64,000 bases of DNA from Paramecium pentaurelia (GCA_905183005.1 CAJJDO010000009.1:671891-735890), one strand, 5' to 3'. Counted from the stretch's first letter, positions 11,706 to 24,216 are shown. Numbers and translations: made by a program. Notes: generated by a model from the letters alone, not told the origin.

Positions 11706-13013
11706 ATGAAAGGTTAGTAGAATTTCAAAATTATTTGTTAAAGAGTTTAGTGTGATGATAAATAATTAGAGTAAATTAATCAAATTGAAAACAATCCTTA
11801 TTTAGTTAGAGAATAATAAATGGAAGATGGGTTTATCCTACATAAAATTCCTTATGATGAATGTATTTGTTTAAATGATTTAATTGATGCTATTGTATTT
11901 ATTATATTTATTTAGAAATTCAATTATATAGTCATCTATAAAGGATAAGCTATTTTAATTATTAAAGCTATTTTATAGCATTTAATTAAAATGGGTGATT
12001 AAAAATTATGCCATTATTAATTAAATTTAAACAATGTTTTTATTTAATTAAAGCCAGAATCCAATAAATTTACTACATATTAATCAATTATTCAAATTGA
12101 TAAAATATTTTTAGTTTAATATTTAATTGTCTAAGATCCATAAAAATATGAATTAAATCTTACATAAGATGTAAAGGATTTTAAAAAAATAATTAATCAA
12201 TTATTGGAACACTATAAAGATTAAAAATTTAATATTTTGATAAAATAAGTATAAGATCTAAAAGATGTTAATGATGTAAAAGCATTCAAATAAATAAATG
12301 ATATACTTGATTAATTCATATAAAAGTAAATATATATATTTTAATTAAGTCATGTTGATGTCGAGAATTAAATAATGAAAGTTAATGAACTTGAAAATTA
12401 TAATAAAATTATTAAGTAAAGATATTATTGTGAAACAGAATTACTTATTTAATTAAATGATATTTAAAAAATATAGATTTAATTTGGAGAATAAATTTTT
12501 GATGATTTTGAAAAAGAAAAGTAGGAAAATGAAACTCTTAAAGAATCAGAAAAATTATAATAGTATATTCTTAGTCATTTTTAACCTTATTTTGTTAAAT
12601 AATTTTAAAAGTATTATGGAGATAAATTATAAAATTCTTATTTATTAAATGGAATTTCAAAAAAATAATATAATGAATTATTATAATTCATAGAAAAAGA
12701 TAAATAAAGAGCAACTAGATCATTTGAGGCAGTTAAGAAAGTTATTGACGATTGTTTTTCTTAATCATAATAGATTAAAATAGAAATATTTAATGATTTT
12801 AAATTTGATGTTGATGATTTGCCTAAAAGTGAAATTATGAATTAATTTTATAAGTTTTATATTAAGAATTCATTAGATCATGATTTGACATAAGAGGAAT
12901 AATATAAATTAGTCAATCAAAAAGTATTAGAAGATGTTAAATTATATATTTAAGAACAATATGAAATGGCAAATACATTTCAAATACTTAAATTAATAGG
13001 CGAATTAATATGA
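11706..13013 (+). CDS. Orphan 435-aa protein (right-arm copy)
   Basis: Complete intronless frame, ATG 11706 to TGA 13011, 13 bp inside the boundary of the inverted repeat. Same protein as complement 3720-5027 with a few substitutions in the N-terminal half (for example Q for K within the GDQKLCHYQLN segment). Faces the CNNM fragment at 13072 tail to tail. The last part (12757-12980) is also identical to 13997-14220. Function unknown; the C-terminal half is predicted by eye to be helical. Confidence 0.7.
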
Positions 13014-13071
13014 ATATAAATCATATGAAATTCTATTAGATAATTATATAAAATTTATTGATATATATATT

Positions 13072-13995
13072 TCAATTTTTTTCCTCTGGCTCAATAAGTA
13101 TTTTGTTTTATGATTTACCAATTGGTTATATTTAATGGGGTTTTAACTAAAATGTAATAAAAATGATAATACTGAATTAAACTTGATATGATTATCTTAA
13201 TCATGAAACTCTTTCTTTACAATTTCTTCAAATAGCATTTTCAAGGAGATCAATCCTATAATTTTTTTTGATATTTTTTCATCAACAATTTAATAATTAG
13301 GAATTCTTGAAGTATTAGTTTATTCGATTTTATTAGCCTCGACTACAAATGCAATTTTAGTTTTTTTTTATTTAAATATCATTAACATTTCAAATAAAGA
13401 AGTGTCATTTTAGATAAATAGAACAGGTCTAACAAGGTTATCTAATTCTGATATCTTTCTTTTAGTTAATTCCATATCAATTAACTATTTTGATCTAATA
13501 GTTCCAATAATATTTTCCTTTTAATTTTCATAAATGGTAACATAAGAATATCCAGATGATGCTATTCTTGCTAAAGTTTCTTTATTAAGTTCATTATTTT
13601 TGTTAACAGAGAAAACATCTTTAATAGGTATCATGACTTATTCAACAGTTTTATCTCTCAAATCAATAGTGGAAGTAATCATATTTATTTCTGCTTAAGT
13701 GAATCCTTAATCATCACTTGCATGACCACCTCCTGTAGCATGTTTTTGTATTCCATGCAACTCTATTAATGCTTTTAATTCATTCTTTTGGAATCTAGTA
13801 GATCCATGCTCACCAAAATAGGAATCCAACATTTTAGCCAAAGGATAACTGATTGGCCAGAATAGAATCATTAATACTTTAACTATTGGTGTTAATTTTT
13901 CAGCAATAATTAATTATTTTGGTCCAGTACATAATGCTTATGGAATAATTTCTCCAGCAAAGATAATAAAGATGACTGATATTAAAACTGCAAAT
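13072..13995 (-). CDS. CNNM/CorC-like protein, 3' portion (inverted copy)
   Basis: Reverse complement of 344-1267 with equal length and the same reading frame, from within the DUF21 block (FIIFAGEIIPQAL) to the TGA. The 5' end is cut by the N at 13996. With 1-343 it would give a nearly full gene, so the first contig may be the missing 5' half of this copy. Confidence 0.75.
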
Positions 13996-13996
13996 N
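13996..13996. other. Single N: contig join
   Basis: Last ambiguous base; the following 50 kb are continuous. Confidence 0.9.
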
Positions 13997-14253
13997 TTTC
14001 TTAATCATAATAGATTAAAATAGAAATATTTAATGATTTTAAATTTGATGTTGATGATTTGCCTAAAAGTGAAATTATGAATTAATTTTATAAGTTTTAT
14101 ATTAAGAATTCATTAGATCATGATTTGACATAAGAGGAATAATATAAATTAGTCAATCAAAAAGTATTAGAAGATGTTAAATTATATATTTAAGAACAAT
14201 ATGAAATGGCAAATACATTTAAGAATTTGTAATTAATAGATGAATTATAATGA
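13997..14253 (+). CDS. Orphan 435-aa family, C-terminus of a third paralogue
   Basis: The first 224 bp are identical to 12757-12980, then the sequence diverges abruptly yet keeps the same frame and a similar ending (FKNLQLIDELQ versus FQILKLIGELI before the stop). It is therefore the 3' end of another family member, not a reprint. TGA 14251-14253, 28 bp from the stop of the convergent channel gene. Confidence 0.65.
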
Positions 14254-14281
14254 ATATTAACGAATATATATATTTTTGCAT

Positions 14282-17146
14282 TCACTCCTGTATTTTTTTT
14301 TAATATATTCTATTCGGTAACCAGTTAAAGAGCCAATTCATAAGATTATTTTTTTTAAGAATTTTTGATTCAGGCTAGCCTTAGCTGATAACTACTTGTC
14401 TATAAGAGTCAATATAAATGATAGCCAAAATTCCAAATAGAAATTAATAAAGTATGAAGTAAAAGAATATCATAAAAAGCATTGAAAATGTTAGGTCTGT
14501 ATCGTAAAATTCACCAATATTAGAACTATTACAAAGCATTAATATAAGCTATGCAAAAGATCTAGCAAATAGGCTATAGTTAACAAAATATGGTCCCTTT
14601 TAAGATGTAAGTATAATAGCAAAGCCAGACAAAATAAGAAAAAGTAAAGTGAAACTGGATAATAATTACAAATATTAAGATTCAATGGCTTCAATTGCTT
14701 ATTCTAAACTTTTAAAGATATTAAACATCAGATATATTCTTATTAAATGGGCACAAATACATAAAGAAGTCATAACAAGGATACTTTTATAAGTATCTGC
14801 AACATCCCCTAAATCAACATAAGTAGTTTTTTAAACAAGATCTTAAACATTAATATTTTACTTGAATAACTACAATGCTTAATCTGCAGTTGAAAAATTG
14901 AGTATCAAAGACATAGAATTGACTAGAAAAACAACTGATATAAAATATTTGATTCCTGAAGATAAGGAGTCTTTCATTTTGATCAATTAAAATACTGTAT
15001 AAATAATTCCAACAATAATCTTAAGTACTGTAATCAAATATAGTATATATCCAATATTTTTATTATTAGGACTATTAGGAGATTCTGAATGCATTTCAGC
15101 ATAAACAGAATATGGTGAAGATGATCCTTTACCAAAAATGTTTGGTGAGAAGGGTAAAATGTTAGGTTATTTAGGATATATACCAATTCCAGTAACTTCT
15201 ACAAGAAATTCAATAAACACAAACATTCCATCATTTTTACTTCTAACTGTCATTGTCATGATTTAGGCAATTAGAGTTTCATGAAAATAGAATGGATGAT
15301 TGAACATACCTTCTATTATATTATGAATATAATAAACAGGAGTTAAATCATCTGGACTGATATCCTAAATATATCCACTTGAATCATAATTACTAAATTA
15401 TCCTTCAGTAATTCTATCATTTTTAGAGTCTGTAAAACGCATCCAAGACTTTTTTCCATCACCAATTTAATCAGTAAAGAAGGTTTAATCATTATATATT
15501 TCATAATTACAAGTAATTTATGGAATTTTATCAGTTCTTATAGGATTTGGACATTAAGTATATCTAGTTCTTAATTGACGAAATCGCAAAGCTCCAATTA
15601 CTTCATATGATGTTTTAAAATCTGAATTATCAGAAGTAAATTGATACATTAAACCTTAAGGATTAATATAATATTCTTGTAATTCAGCAATTGAAGAAAT
15701 AGCAAGGAATTTATTAATATTTAAACTTTTTTCTATTTTTTTGATATGCTATTATGTATATGCTCCATTATCTAAGAAATATAAAAATAATATATTCAAA
15801 GCCATTAAGATTATTAGTATGAAAAGAATACAGATATGATTATCATCTAATTTTTCACCTTTTAATTCTTCAGCTTAATTTTTCTCTGCACTTCTACCTC
15901 TTTTTTTAATTTTATCTACATTAATAACAAATTGTTTTTTTAATAAAGGAAATCTATTAAAAAAAAAGACATATTTTCTAAATAATCCAATTTTGAGATC
16001 TTATTAATCATGTTCTTATTGTTCATCATATTCATCTTCATTCTCATCAATTTAAGTTAATGGCTTTTCTTCACTTACCTTTGAACCATCAAATGTAATA
16101 TTGGCACTTTAATGAGGATGACTAATTTGACTCTTTTCAGGTTAAGCATTACTTGTAATATGTGATTGTCTTGATTCTGGAGGTTGACCTCTCCGATGAG
16201 TTTTCATTCTTTTTTTTTTCAATGTGACAGATAGATACGATATATTTTAATCAGATAATACTTTGTTATAATAACGTTCAATTAATTCTGTATTTTGTAT
16301 ATTTTCTTGATTATCATTTACAATTTCATATCTATTACAAAATTTTTCTAACATAATTTAATCAGTATTGCCACATTCTTATACATATTCAATTTATGGA
16401 GAAACTAAGTTTCTATTTGTTGTTTAAATAGATCCAGGACTTATTAATCCTGGTTATTATTTCTATAAAATATCATCTATCTATTCTGCCACTTAAGAAT
16501 CTGGCTATTTATTTCCATTTGATTTTATAGGTTAATCATTAAAACTAGTCTGTCCTGCATCATAATGCATTTCTTTTCTCACTTAGTCAATATTATAAAT
16601 ATTCCAATAAACTAATGATGCTTTTTTTAAATCTTGAAAACTGTTTATTTTTGAATATCTAAAAGTAGCTGTTACATAATCAACATTATCATCTTAAAAT
16701 TTAACATCTTTTGATAATAATGTTTTTGGACATTTTACTTATATTGCACAAGTCATAGGAGGTGGTTAATATTAGTTATCATTTTCACCATTATTTTATT
16801 CAGGAAATTCATCCTAAACACATTCTTCAAGGTATCTAAAATATTTGTCAATATGATAACCAAATTTCTCTAAAACTTATTTTGATATTGATCTAAAAAA
16901 TTCTTTAACACGATTCTTATCTAAAATTTCTTATTAAGGTGCTTCTGCTTCCATCATTTCAATCTACTTTGAAACATATAAAGTCATATTATTGAGGTTT
17001 TTTACACTATCTTATACTTCTCTTTCAAGAAATGTATTTCTTGTTTCTTTTGCATCTATTTCTTATTATAACTCATTCATCTTGCTATTGAGTTCCATTA
17101 TTCGAGAACGAAGTTTTCTAGCTTTGCTTTCTGGATCAATTTCCAT
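14282..17146 (-). CDS. Polycystin-2-like cation channel (954 aa)
   Basis: Intronless. The cytoplasmic N-terminus begins with a coiled coil (residues about 5-60) and is long (about 430 residues). Membrane segment S1 is at about 435, followed by a large extracytoplasmic loop containing ALRFRQLRTRYTQCP, the arginine-rich signature at the start of the polycystin domain, and VFIEFLVEVTGI. Five more segments follow from about 700 (LYLITVLKIIVGIIY) with a pore region around 855-880 (FARSFAQLILMLCNSSN). The set matches TRPP/PKD2 channels, which conduct cations in ciliary or plasma membranes; ion selectivity cannot be read here. No EF-hand or long C-terminal coil is present: the protein ends about 45 residues after S6, and the coiled coil is N-terminal instead. 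Confidence 0.85.
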
Positions 17147-17480
17147 AAAGAAGTAATTTTAATTTGAAAATGACTACTTTTTATTATAAAATTTAGTATT
17201 TTAAAACTTCGATTTATAGTCTTAATTCTTATTTTAACATTTTAAACAATATATATTAAATTGAATAATGAATAAAAATTATTGAGATAGTTTTAGTTTT
17301 TATTAAATTTAAGAGTGTTAGCATATGATTAGGATTCGTTTTTTTTATAATTTAATTCATATAATTATATATATTAAAAATGAATATTTTTATTTAATTA
17401 AATAAATATTTTCGTTTATAAATATATAGTAGCATAGAATTATTCAAAAAAAATTAACTAATTAATAAACATATAGATAA
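17147..17480. other. Intergenic
   Basis: Very AT-rich, no frame. Lies upstream of the channel gene and downstream of the next minus-strand gene. Confidence 0.5.
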
Positions 17481-18458
17481 TCATAAAAAATTATTTGGAA
17501 TTAAGTCTGGTAGAGTTGTCAATCTCAATCTTGATGGATATTTATGAATGAATGGTTTAATGTAAAGTTCCTTAATTATTTTTTCAGATTTTTTTTATGA
17601 GCTTCTTTCTGTAGAAAGGGCTGGTTCTTATTTATATTATTATGTTTGTATTTAAGGTAGTTATGTTTTAAATGGTTTAATATATTTATAAGCATTTCTT
17701 GATAAAAGATGATAAGATAATGACGAAAACTATTTATTGATTAATTTACTTTTTTCACTATTTATAATTTCTTTTTATTTAACTAAAAATGATTCAAAAA
17801 AACTAGGTTTTTTAGTTGGAGTACTATCTAAAATTTTTGAAGAATTAATTTAAAGAACATCTTCTTATTTAATGACATCCAGTAATTGAGTATTTTTTTT
17901 CTCAATTTTGAAAGTATTTTTTCTTACAATAGATTATTCTAATGATTCAGTAGGTATTTCTATAGCAAATAGATATGGTGCCATAACATAAATTTAATGT
18001 TTACGAATTGATCTTTGAAATTTATGCATTGGTGATTCTCGTTCTTTTTCAATATGTTGTATCCTGAATTCATGATTCATACATTATTTCTAGAATCTAC
18101 TTAAAGGTCCACAAAATTGACATTCACAACTTCTTCTTCTTTATTTAAATTACTCTTTATTCTACTATTTTTAAATGTCTTTTTCACTTAAAATCATAGG
18201 TCTTGGTTTTCGAAGTTATTTTTGTGATCCTAAGGAAGATTGAGTATTTAGAATAGACTATTTCTTATTAATTCCTTTAATTTCAATATATTTAAGAGGA
18301 TTTAATGAGGATGGGAAAGAACATGATCGAAGTTTTGTTTTGACATTTATGTTAATGAGTTTGACATTCTTTTATTGAAATGAGAATTAAACTTTATTTG
18401 ACTTAATTGATTATGGACTCTATTTCGTTAGAATCCTTTTTGATTGCGCACTTTGCAT
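17481..18458 (-). CDS. Orphan basic protein (325 aa)
   Basis: Single exon, start MQSAQSKRILTKQ, TGA at 17481-17483. Rich in K, Q, S and P with no membrane segment. A short Cys cluster occurs mid-protein (RRRSCECQFCGPLSRFQKQC), suggesting metal binding at most. Low-complexity flanks and basic charge are typical of ciliate cytoskeletal or nuclear orphans, but nothing identifies a family. Confidence 0.65.
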
Positions 18459-19532
18459 CTATTCGATATCAAACAGTTAATGCTTTTGTATAAAAATTAT
18501 TGATTTCAACATTTACTACTTTTAAAGAAATGCCATAAAATAATCAATATTTTATTAAATTATATTATTGTTGGTTCTCATATAAATCAAAGTAATCTTG
18601 ATGAAATTTACAGTGATCTCAAATTATATAAACTTATATTGTGAAGTAAAGAATTAAGAATTTATCTTAGATAAATCAATATCACTCTGAAATATCAAAT
18701 TCTAATTCCTTTTTATTGATAATAATTAACTTAATCTATAAATTGTATTTATAAATTTGGAATATAAGAATCAATTATAAGAATACAAAATAAAACCATA
18801 ATTTGAAGGAAATCATTATTTGATTTATAATCATAGAGAAGTCTATTGTAAAATTAAATTTTAGAGATAACTCCATGAAATGATCAATATGAGTGTTAAT
18901 TTTTCAGTTCTTTACAACAAAGAAATCTATTAAACCTATTTACTAATTATTTTCTATTTATAATAATACTCCAGAAAATCATTTTATAATTACTAATACA
19001 TATCTACACTAAAAAGATGTAGGTAATTAAAATTATTGAGCAATCTTCTTCTTTATCATAATAGAAATTATATTAGTATTTTATGCAAATTCAAAATAAG
19101 ATAATACTAAATAGAATGAATTTGAAATATTTAAAATATTTTATATTATCAATAATTTCTAAATGTTCAAAGTATTAATTTAATTAATATTTTTATTAAT
19201 GGAAAAAACTTATTGATTTTAATATTTAAACAAACTATTTATATATATTGAATTAAAATAATCTATATAAAAGTAAATAGTTCATAATTTTCTAAAAACA
19301 ATTATTATAATAGTTAAATGCATATCTAATATAAATATAGATAATGATAATAGTATACTAATATTTAATTATTTTTAACATAAAAATATAGATATAATCT
19401 AAATCAAAGTAAATAATATATAAAGTTGTTGAATCTTTAATAAAAAAAATAATATTTTTTTTGAATTGATGAGAGAATTTTTGTTTAAAAAGAACAAAAA
19501 AAATCAAATATTAATATACACCTCAAAAATTG
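18459..19532. other. Long intergenic stretch with one possible small frame
   Basis: About 1.07 kb without a confident gene. A plus frame free of TGA spans 18691-19119 and contains somewhat protein-like text (FEGNHYLIYNHREVYCKIK). It lacks an early ATG; the first in-frame ATG is at 18880, leaving about 79 residues. It may be a gene relic or chance. Confidence 0.3.
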
Positions 19533-20044
19533 TCATGGCATCTCAATTTCACCAAATTCAAGCAATCTTTTTTCATATATGGCATATTGTTAATCATCTA
19601 TAAATAATTAATAATCCATATATTCTAAAAATTCTTACTCTAAAACATTTATTTCTTTGATATTTATTCCTCCTACTTTAGCATAAAATTCATTTTTGTA
19701 ATAATCATCATCCTGAAATTTGATAGCGGTCACAATTGACATTAAAAGAAATCTGTAAATTAATTTTATAAAATAGATATATACCTATGTATGCAATGGG
19801 AATTTAATATAAGATATGTATGCTTCTCTTACAATCTATCTAAGTATATAAGAGCAATAACAAAGCATTATTCACTACAATGTGTGTATTTAGCTATTCT
19901 TTGCAAGTAATTGTAGATTGTAATTGAAGGAGCTTTATTTGCATGAAAAATAGATTTATACTCTATCTCAAGTGCATCTGTTTATTTGATAATTTCGTCT
20001 AAAATATTTGAGATTGTCAAAAGTAGAGGATTTGATTGCTACAT
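19533..20044 (-). CDS. PHO80-like (P/U-type) cyclin (159 aa)
   Basis: Intron 19753-19784 (32 nt, ends CAG). Residues about 8-125 form a compact cyclin box: LLLTISNILDEIIKQTD, FHANKAPSITIYNYLQRIA, CFVIALIYLDRLQ, FLLMSIVTAIKFQDDDYY and YAKVGGINIKEINVLEQEFL. The last, with KVGGI..EIN.LE..FL, is diagnostic of PHO80/CYCP/CycU cyclins, which activate cyclin-dependent kinases in nutrient or cell-cycle control. I chose the ATG at 20044 because the box starts at once; an in-frame ATG at 20110 would add 22 hydrophobic residues. Divergent from the AAA gene across a GATA microsatellite. Confidence 0.85.
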
Positions 20045-20183
20045 TAATTTATAAATAATAATATTAAAACTATATCCATTTAAGATCAAAGAATAATCAA
20101 AGTAAAACATAATTAAATATAGTCAAAATGCTATCAGTAGTCTTATCTAAGATTGAGAATCTTTTTACATTTTTATGTTGATA

Positions 20184-20184
<1 letters not shown>

Positions 20185-20216
<32 letters not shown>
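20185..20216. repeat. (GATA)n microsatellite, about 8 units
   Basis: Tandem GATA/TAGA units in the spacer between the divergent cyclin and AAA genes. Confidence 0.9.
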
Positions 20217-20336
20217 AAGTGAATAGAGTGGAATCCAATAAACTAAAAAAATATAAATAATTATTAAAATTATATTATATGATTATTTATTAATAATTAT
20301 ATTGGTCTCTTAATTTTATAAATATTATAAAATTAA

Positions 20337-21503
20337 ATGTCTAATTAAATATTAGAGGAGGAACTTAATTCATCACTAAGATTAATAGTAGAGGGTAATC
20401 AAAAATTTTAATCTTAGGTAGAAATAACTATTTAAATACAATTGATTATGAGAAGAAGTAATTGAACTATTCTAAAATGAAAACAGGTTGTACATAATTG
20501 CTAAAGTATTTAAGAGATGAAAAAGATGAGAATTTAATTATAATTATAACTTAATAGCTTAAAAGATACATAGAAGAATTAAGTAATTTTTCTAAAGAGA
20601 TACAAAAAAATCAATAAACTGATGAAGTTGAAATTGTTTAAGTTAATAAAATAGAACTCTTATATACTCAAGACTCTTATAAAGACATTTAATTATTTAA
20701 TTCTTAATATTCTAAATATGTTGAAATCCATCAATTTACTTAAAATAATAATATCTAAATAATAGGTTTGGAAGCATAAAAATAAATGTTATATGAACGT
20801 ATTTTATTGCCAATATAATTTCCTAATCTATTTTAAGGACATCGAAAATTATAAACATCAACATTATTATTTGGAGTAAATATTTTTTTATTTATAATAA
20901 GCCAACAGGTACAGGTAAAACTGAATTACTAAGATATATAGCTTCAGAATGTAAGGCTTTATTATTGATAATAAATATTTCTATGATCATAGAAGTGGAA
21001 GATCAAAATACAATTTAAGAGTTAGTAAATCAAATAGAATAATAAATAAAAAATAAATCTTTTATCATTTTGCTTAAATAATTGGAACATTGTAAAAATC
21101 GAGAAACGTTGCTTAATTTTTTTGAAAAAAATAATCTTAAATACTTAATAGAAAATGAAAAGTTATCATCTAATGTGATTGGATGTAGTAATTAGCCTTG
21201 GAAGATTCATACTACAGTGAGAAGAATGTAAATAAATATTTCATAAAGAATAGATTCGAAAAGAGAATAGAAATTCCATTAATGTCTTAAAATGAAAGAT
21301 TAGAATTTATTAACTAAAAATGTTTACAAAATTAGGAATATAAGTTGGAAAATGATTAAATAGCTGAATTATCTAAAATAACTGATAAATTTACAGGGTT
21401 AGATCTAAACAATTTATTTAAAAAGGCAATACAAATTTATAGTTTAAAATAATAAATGACAAATGATGTAAACTTTAGAATTATAATAGGTAAATTTTTA
21501 TGA
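20337..21503 (+). CDS. Divergent AAA ATPase of the katanin/spastin/fidgetin type (361 aa)
   Basis: Introns 20458-20486 (CAG acceptor), 20876-20901 (AAG) and 21228-21253 (TAG) give one frame. The N-terminal 120 residues are helical and charged. The AAA module starts at about 135 with IIGLEAQKQMLYERILLPI and FPNLFQGHRKL, then Walker A GPTGTGKTELLR at about 171-182. Where Walker B (hhhhDE) is expected there is SFIILLKQLEHCKN, with K and Q in place of the catalytic acids. Sensor-1-like VIGCSNQPWKI and a final FEKRIEIPLMSQNERLEFI are kept, as is the helical lid (GLDLNNLFKKAIQ). So nucleotide may bind but hydrolysis looks doubtful. The subfamily is inferred from the GLEAQK..L.ERILLPI motif. Confidence 0.75.
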
Positions 21504-21625
21504 TAGTATTTTGGATGTACTTTAAAATTTAAAGAGTTCTATATAAGATTCTGAAATCTTATAATTTATTTAATGGAAATAAGAATTTTGTATTTGATTA
21601 GATTATAATAATAAACAAATTAATA

Positions 21626-23995
21626 TCAATCATATCTAAATTTATAGTAATTTTATTATTGCATTAATATTGGAAAAGGGGGTATTTTAAAATGTGGTGG
21701 TTACAATTTTAAATTAAATACTTTTGGTTTAACAAATGAACCATTTTGTAATGGTTATTAATTTAAAAAATTTTATTATTAAGATTAGAAAAAGGATGAT
21801 TATTATTGTTATTACTAAATCTAAGAATATTAATTAAATGCTTGAATCAGATCTTTTTTTGCTTCTTAATCACTTTCGCTTGATTTTAATTTGCTTTTAT
21901 TTGATTTGCGAATTGAAAATTTTCTAGCCAATTAAGTAACTGATTTAAATTATTATTGCTATGAAATTTATAATACTTATTAAGTATTTGGTTAAGATTA
22001 AGGAGAAGTTTCAGGAATACTGATTCTTTTATAGTTAAAAAAGTCTACTAATTGCAATTCTTAATTTTATTTGATTGATTTCATAACATAAAAAGATGGA
22101 GGTCTTTTAGCTCTTTCAATATTGTCTTAATATTTACTAGTACTTTAAAAGTCTTCAGAAGCAATTTCATTATCATCTCTATCTTATAATTTCTATTCTA
22201 GAGGTTATTATTAAGGTAATTCAGTCATTGATTTTTAAGGATTGGAAAATACTTTACTATTTTATGATGATTAAATATTACTTAATAAAATTTGATTTAT
22301 TTTCTTTTTTAATTAATACATTTTTATATAAACTCTTTCTATTAGAAGATTTAGCAGGATCTACTTATTATTTATTATTAGAATCAACAGAGCCTTAAAT
22401 AGTTATGGAATGCTATATCTATCTTTGCTATGTTAATTTGTCTCTTTCAGTAAAATTATCTTTTTTAATATTTCTACGAATATCTATATTTATATTATAA
22501 TAAATTACTTGCTCCTGTCCATTCTTCATATATTTTTTATGCATGTTATAAATATTCATCATAAGATTTATCACAAGGGTAAATCTTTTCAAAATTCCCC
22601 AAGTGTTAAGATTCATATTATTCTCTTTCTATTTAGGCTTAAATTTTGAGTGATTTCTTTTCTTCATTTGATAATTTAAGTTTTTTACCAAAGACTCTTT
22701 TTTACATCTACTCTTTTTACAATTACTAAAGTTCATTTTTTACTTTTAAATTTATATTCATTAATGTAATAGTATCTCTTATTAGATTCTTTTTAATTAA
22801 AGCATCTAATGGAGTATCTGCAGTAAAACTTGGTGTATGATTTACTTCTAATAAATATGGTTTATATGTATTATCAATTAAGATATCAAATCCTAATATC
22901 TCAAAACACATATTGTTAGCATAATTATCAGGTTAAGTATAATTAGATTAAAGAAATGGTTAAACTGAACAAAATGTTTTTATAATCAAATCCTTAATTT
23001 TTGCCATTAATTCATCAATATTTGTTTATTATGATAACAATTTAAAAACACTAGATAAACTTCTTTTATGTCCTATATCCAATTATTTTTCATCTGTATT
23101 GAATACAAAATTGGGATTGTCTTTATTAATTGCATAATTAGTTAAATGCATACACATTTCTTCAGCATTCATTTAATTAGGCTATTAATATGGTTAAGTA
23201 GCAAACCTTGCTAATCCCTCTTTAAATAAGTATATTCTATTTATATACTAAATAATATATTACCTTAATGGATCACAACCTGCTAATAAAACATACATAC
23301 GAAAATCAAATTTTAAACCATCTATTAATAATGGTTTATGTAAATATCTTTATACTACACAATGTTCAGATGCTATAGATTCAATTTATTTAGTTAAAAA
23401 TATACCTTTAATATAAACTAAAAGTAATACCTCTTCCTTAACAAGATGCTTCTGGTTTTACTATAAAATATTTTATTTTTCCAATATATTATCTAAGATC
23501 TGAAATATCAGAAGGTAGCATCCAAGTTTTAGGATAAAAATCAAATTCTGATGGAAATTATTTAGCCATTTTATTTAAATTTTTGCCCAAATAATTCTTT
23601 CTGGCTATGCAATACATTCCAGGAAAATGATTAATTCTTTAATGACCTATTTTTGAATTTAAATATATAATACTTTACATTCTAGCTAGAGTTTCAGGTA
23701 ATACTGCATTATCAGTCCAACAAAAATCCCAAACTTATGTTTCTTAATAGGGAGTGTATTGTAATTTAAATTTATTTAATATTTTGCCAACAAATTTAAC
23801 AGCAGCATATTAAGTATCTGATACATTCATTATTAATCTTTTATTATTATTAACTAACTATCTTCTTTTTCTCTTTCTTTTATTTTATAAACTATCATCT
23901 TCTGAGTCTTCTTCAGAAACTTCATCTGATTCTTCTTCACTATCTTCAAATTCACCATTAAAGGGTATTTCATTTTTCTCATTTTATTATTACAT
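21626..23995 (-). CDS. Tubulin tyrosine ligase-like (TTLL) enzyme (755 aa)
   Basis: Introns 23406-23430, 23237-23263, 22484-22508 and 22257-22281. After an acidic stretch (SEEEDSE-like, residues 15-40) and a basic KRKRKRR patch, the ATP-grasp-like TTL domain spans roughly 55-390: NHFPGMYCIARKNYLGKNL, KPEASCQGRGIFL at about 180, KFDFRMYVLLAGCDPL at about 218, MHLTNYAINK, CFEILGFDILID and LLEVNHTPSF at about 367. The order and spacing match TTLL glutamylases (TTLL4/6/7-type), which add glutamate side chains to tubulin in cilia and cytoskeleton. The C-terminal 350 residues are Q/S-rich and low complexity. Glutamylase versus other TTLL activity is inferred. Confidence 0.88.
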
Positions 23996-24216
23996 GTTTT
24001 ATTAATTTTATAAATAGAAAAAAAGTTTGATATCCTGAATTTGATTAAAAAAACAGCTAATTAGATGATATTTAATTAAAAAGTTATTTTATATTAAATA
24101 AACAGATATATGTAATCTATTGAAATAAAGAAATCTTAAATCATTAATTTTGTTTTTAAATAATTGTGATAGTTTCTATTGTACTTTTATTGTATGTCTA
24201 AAATGATAGTAATTCT

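Larger units (their letters stand above)
3219..13514. repeat. Inverted repeat: 3219-5047 versus 11693-13514
   Basis: About 1.8 kb arms in opposite orientation, each holding the orphan 435-aa gene and the CNNM 3' end. Homology stops sharply near 5047 and 11693, a few bases upstream of the orphan ATG. The right arm continues to 13995, matching 344-824 of the first contig. Part of each arm is identical and part carries substitutions, so there are two sequence versions. The spacer between arms (about 5.4 kb after removing the printed duplication) is unique. Confidence 0.8.

Noticed and set aside
11706..12200. Calling the orphan 435-aa protein a kinase
   Set aside because: Only one vague catalytic-loop-like segment; no glycine loop, lysine or DFG.
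20185..20216. GATA repeat as a regulatory GATA-factor site
   Set aside because: A simple tandem microsatellite; no evidence for binding-site function.
22726..22911. Short TTLL-like ORF as an independent gene
   Set aside because: It is one TGA-free piece of the 755-residue TTLL gene, bounded by in-frame TAA/TAG glutamine codons.
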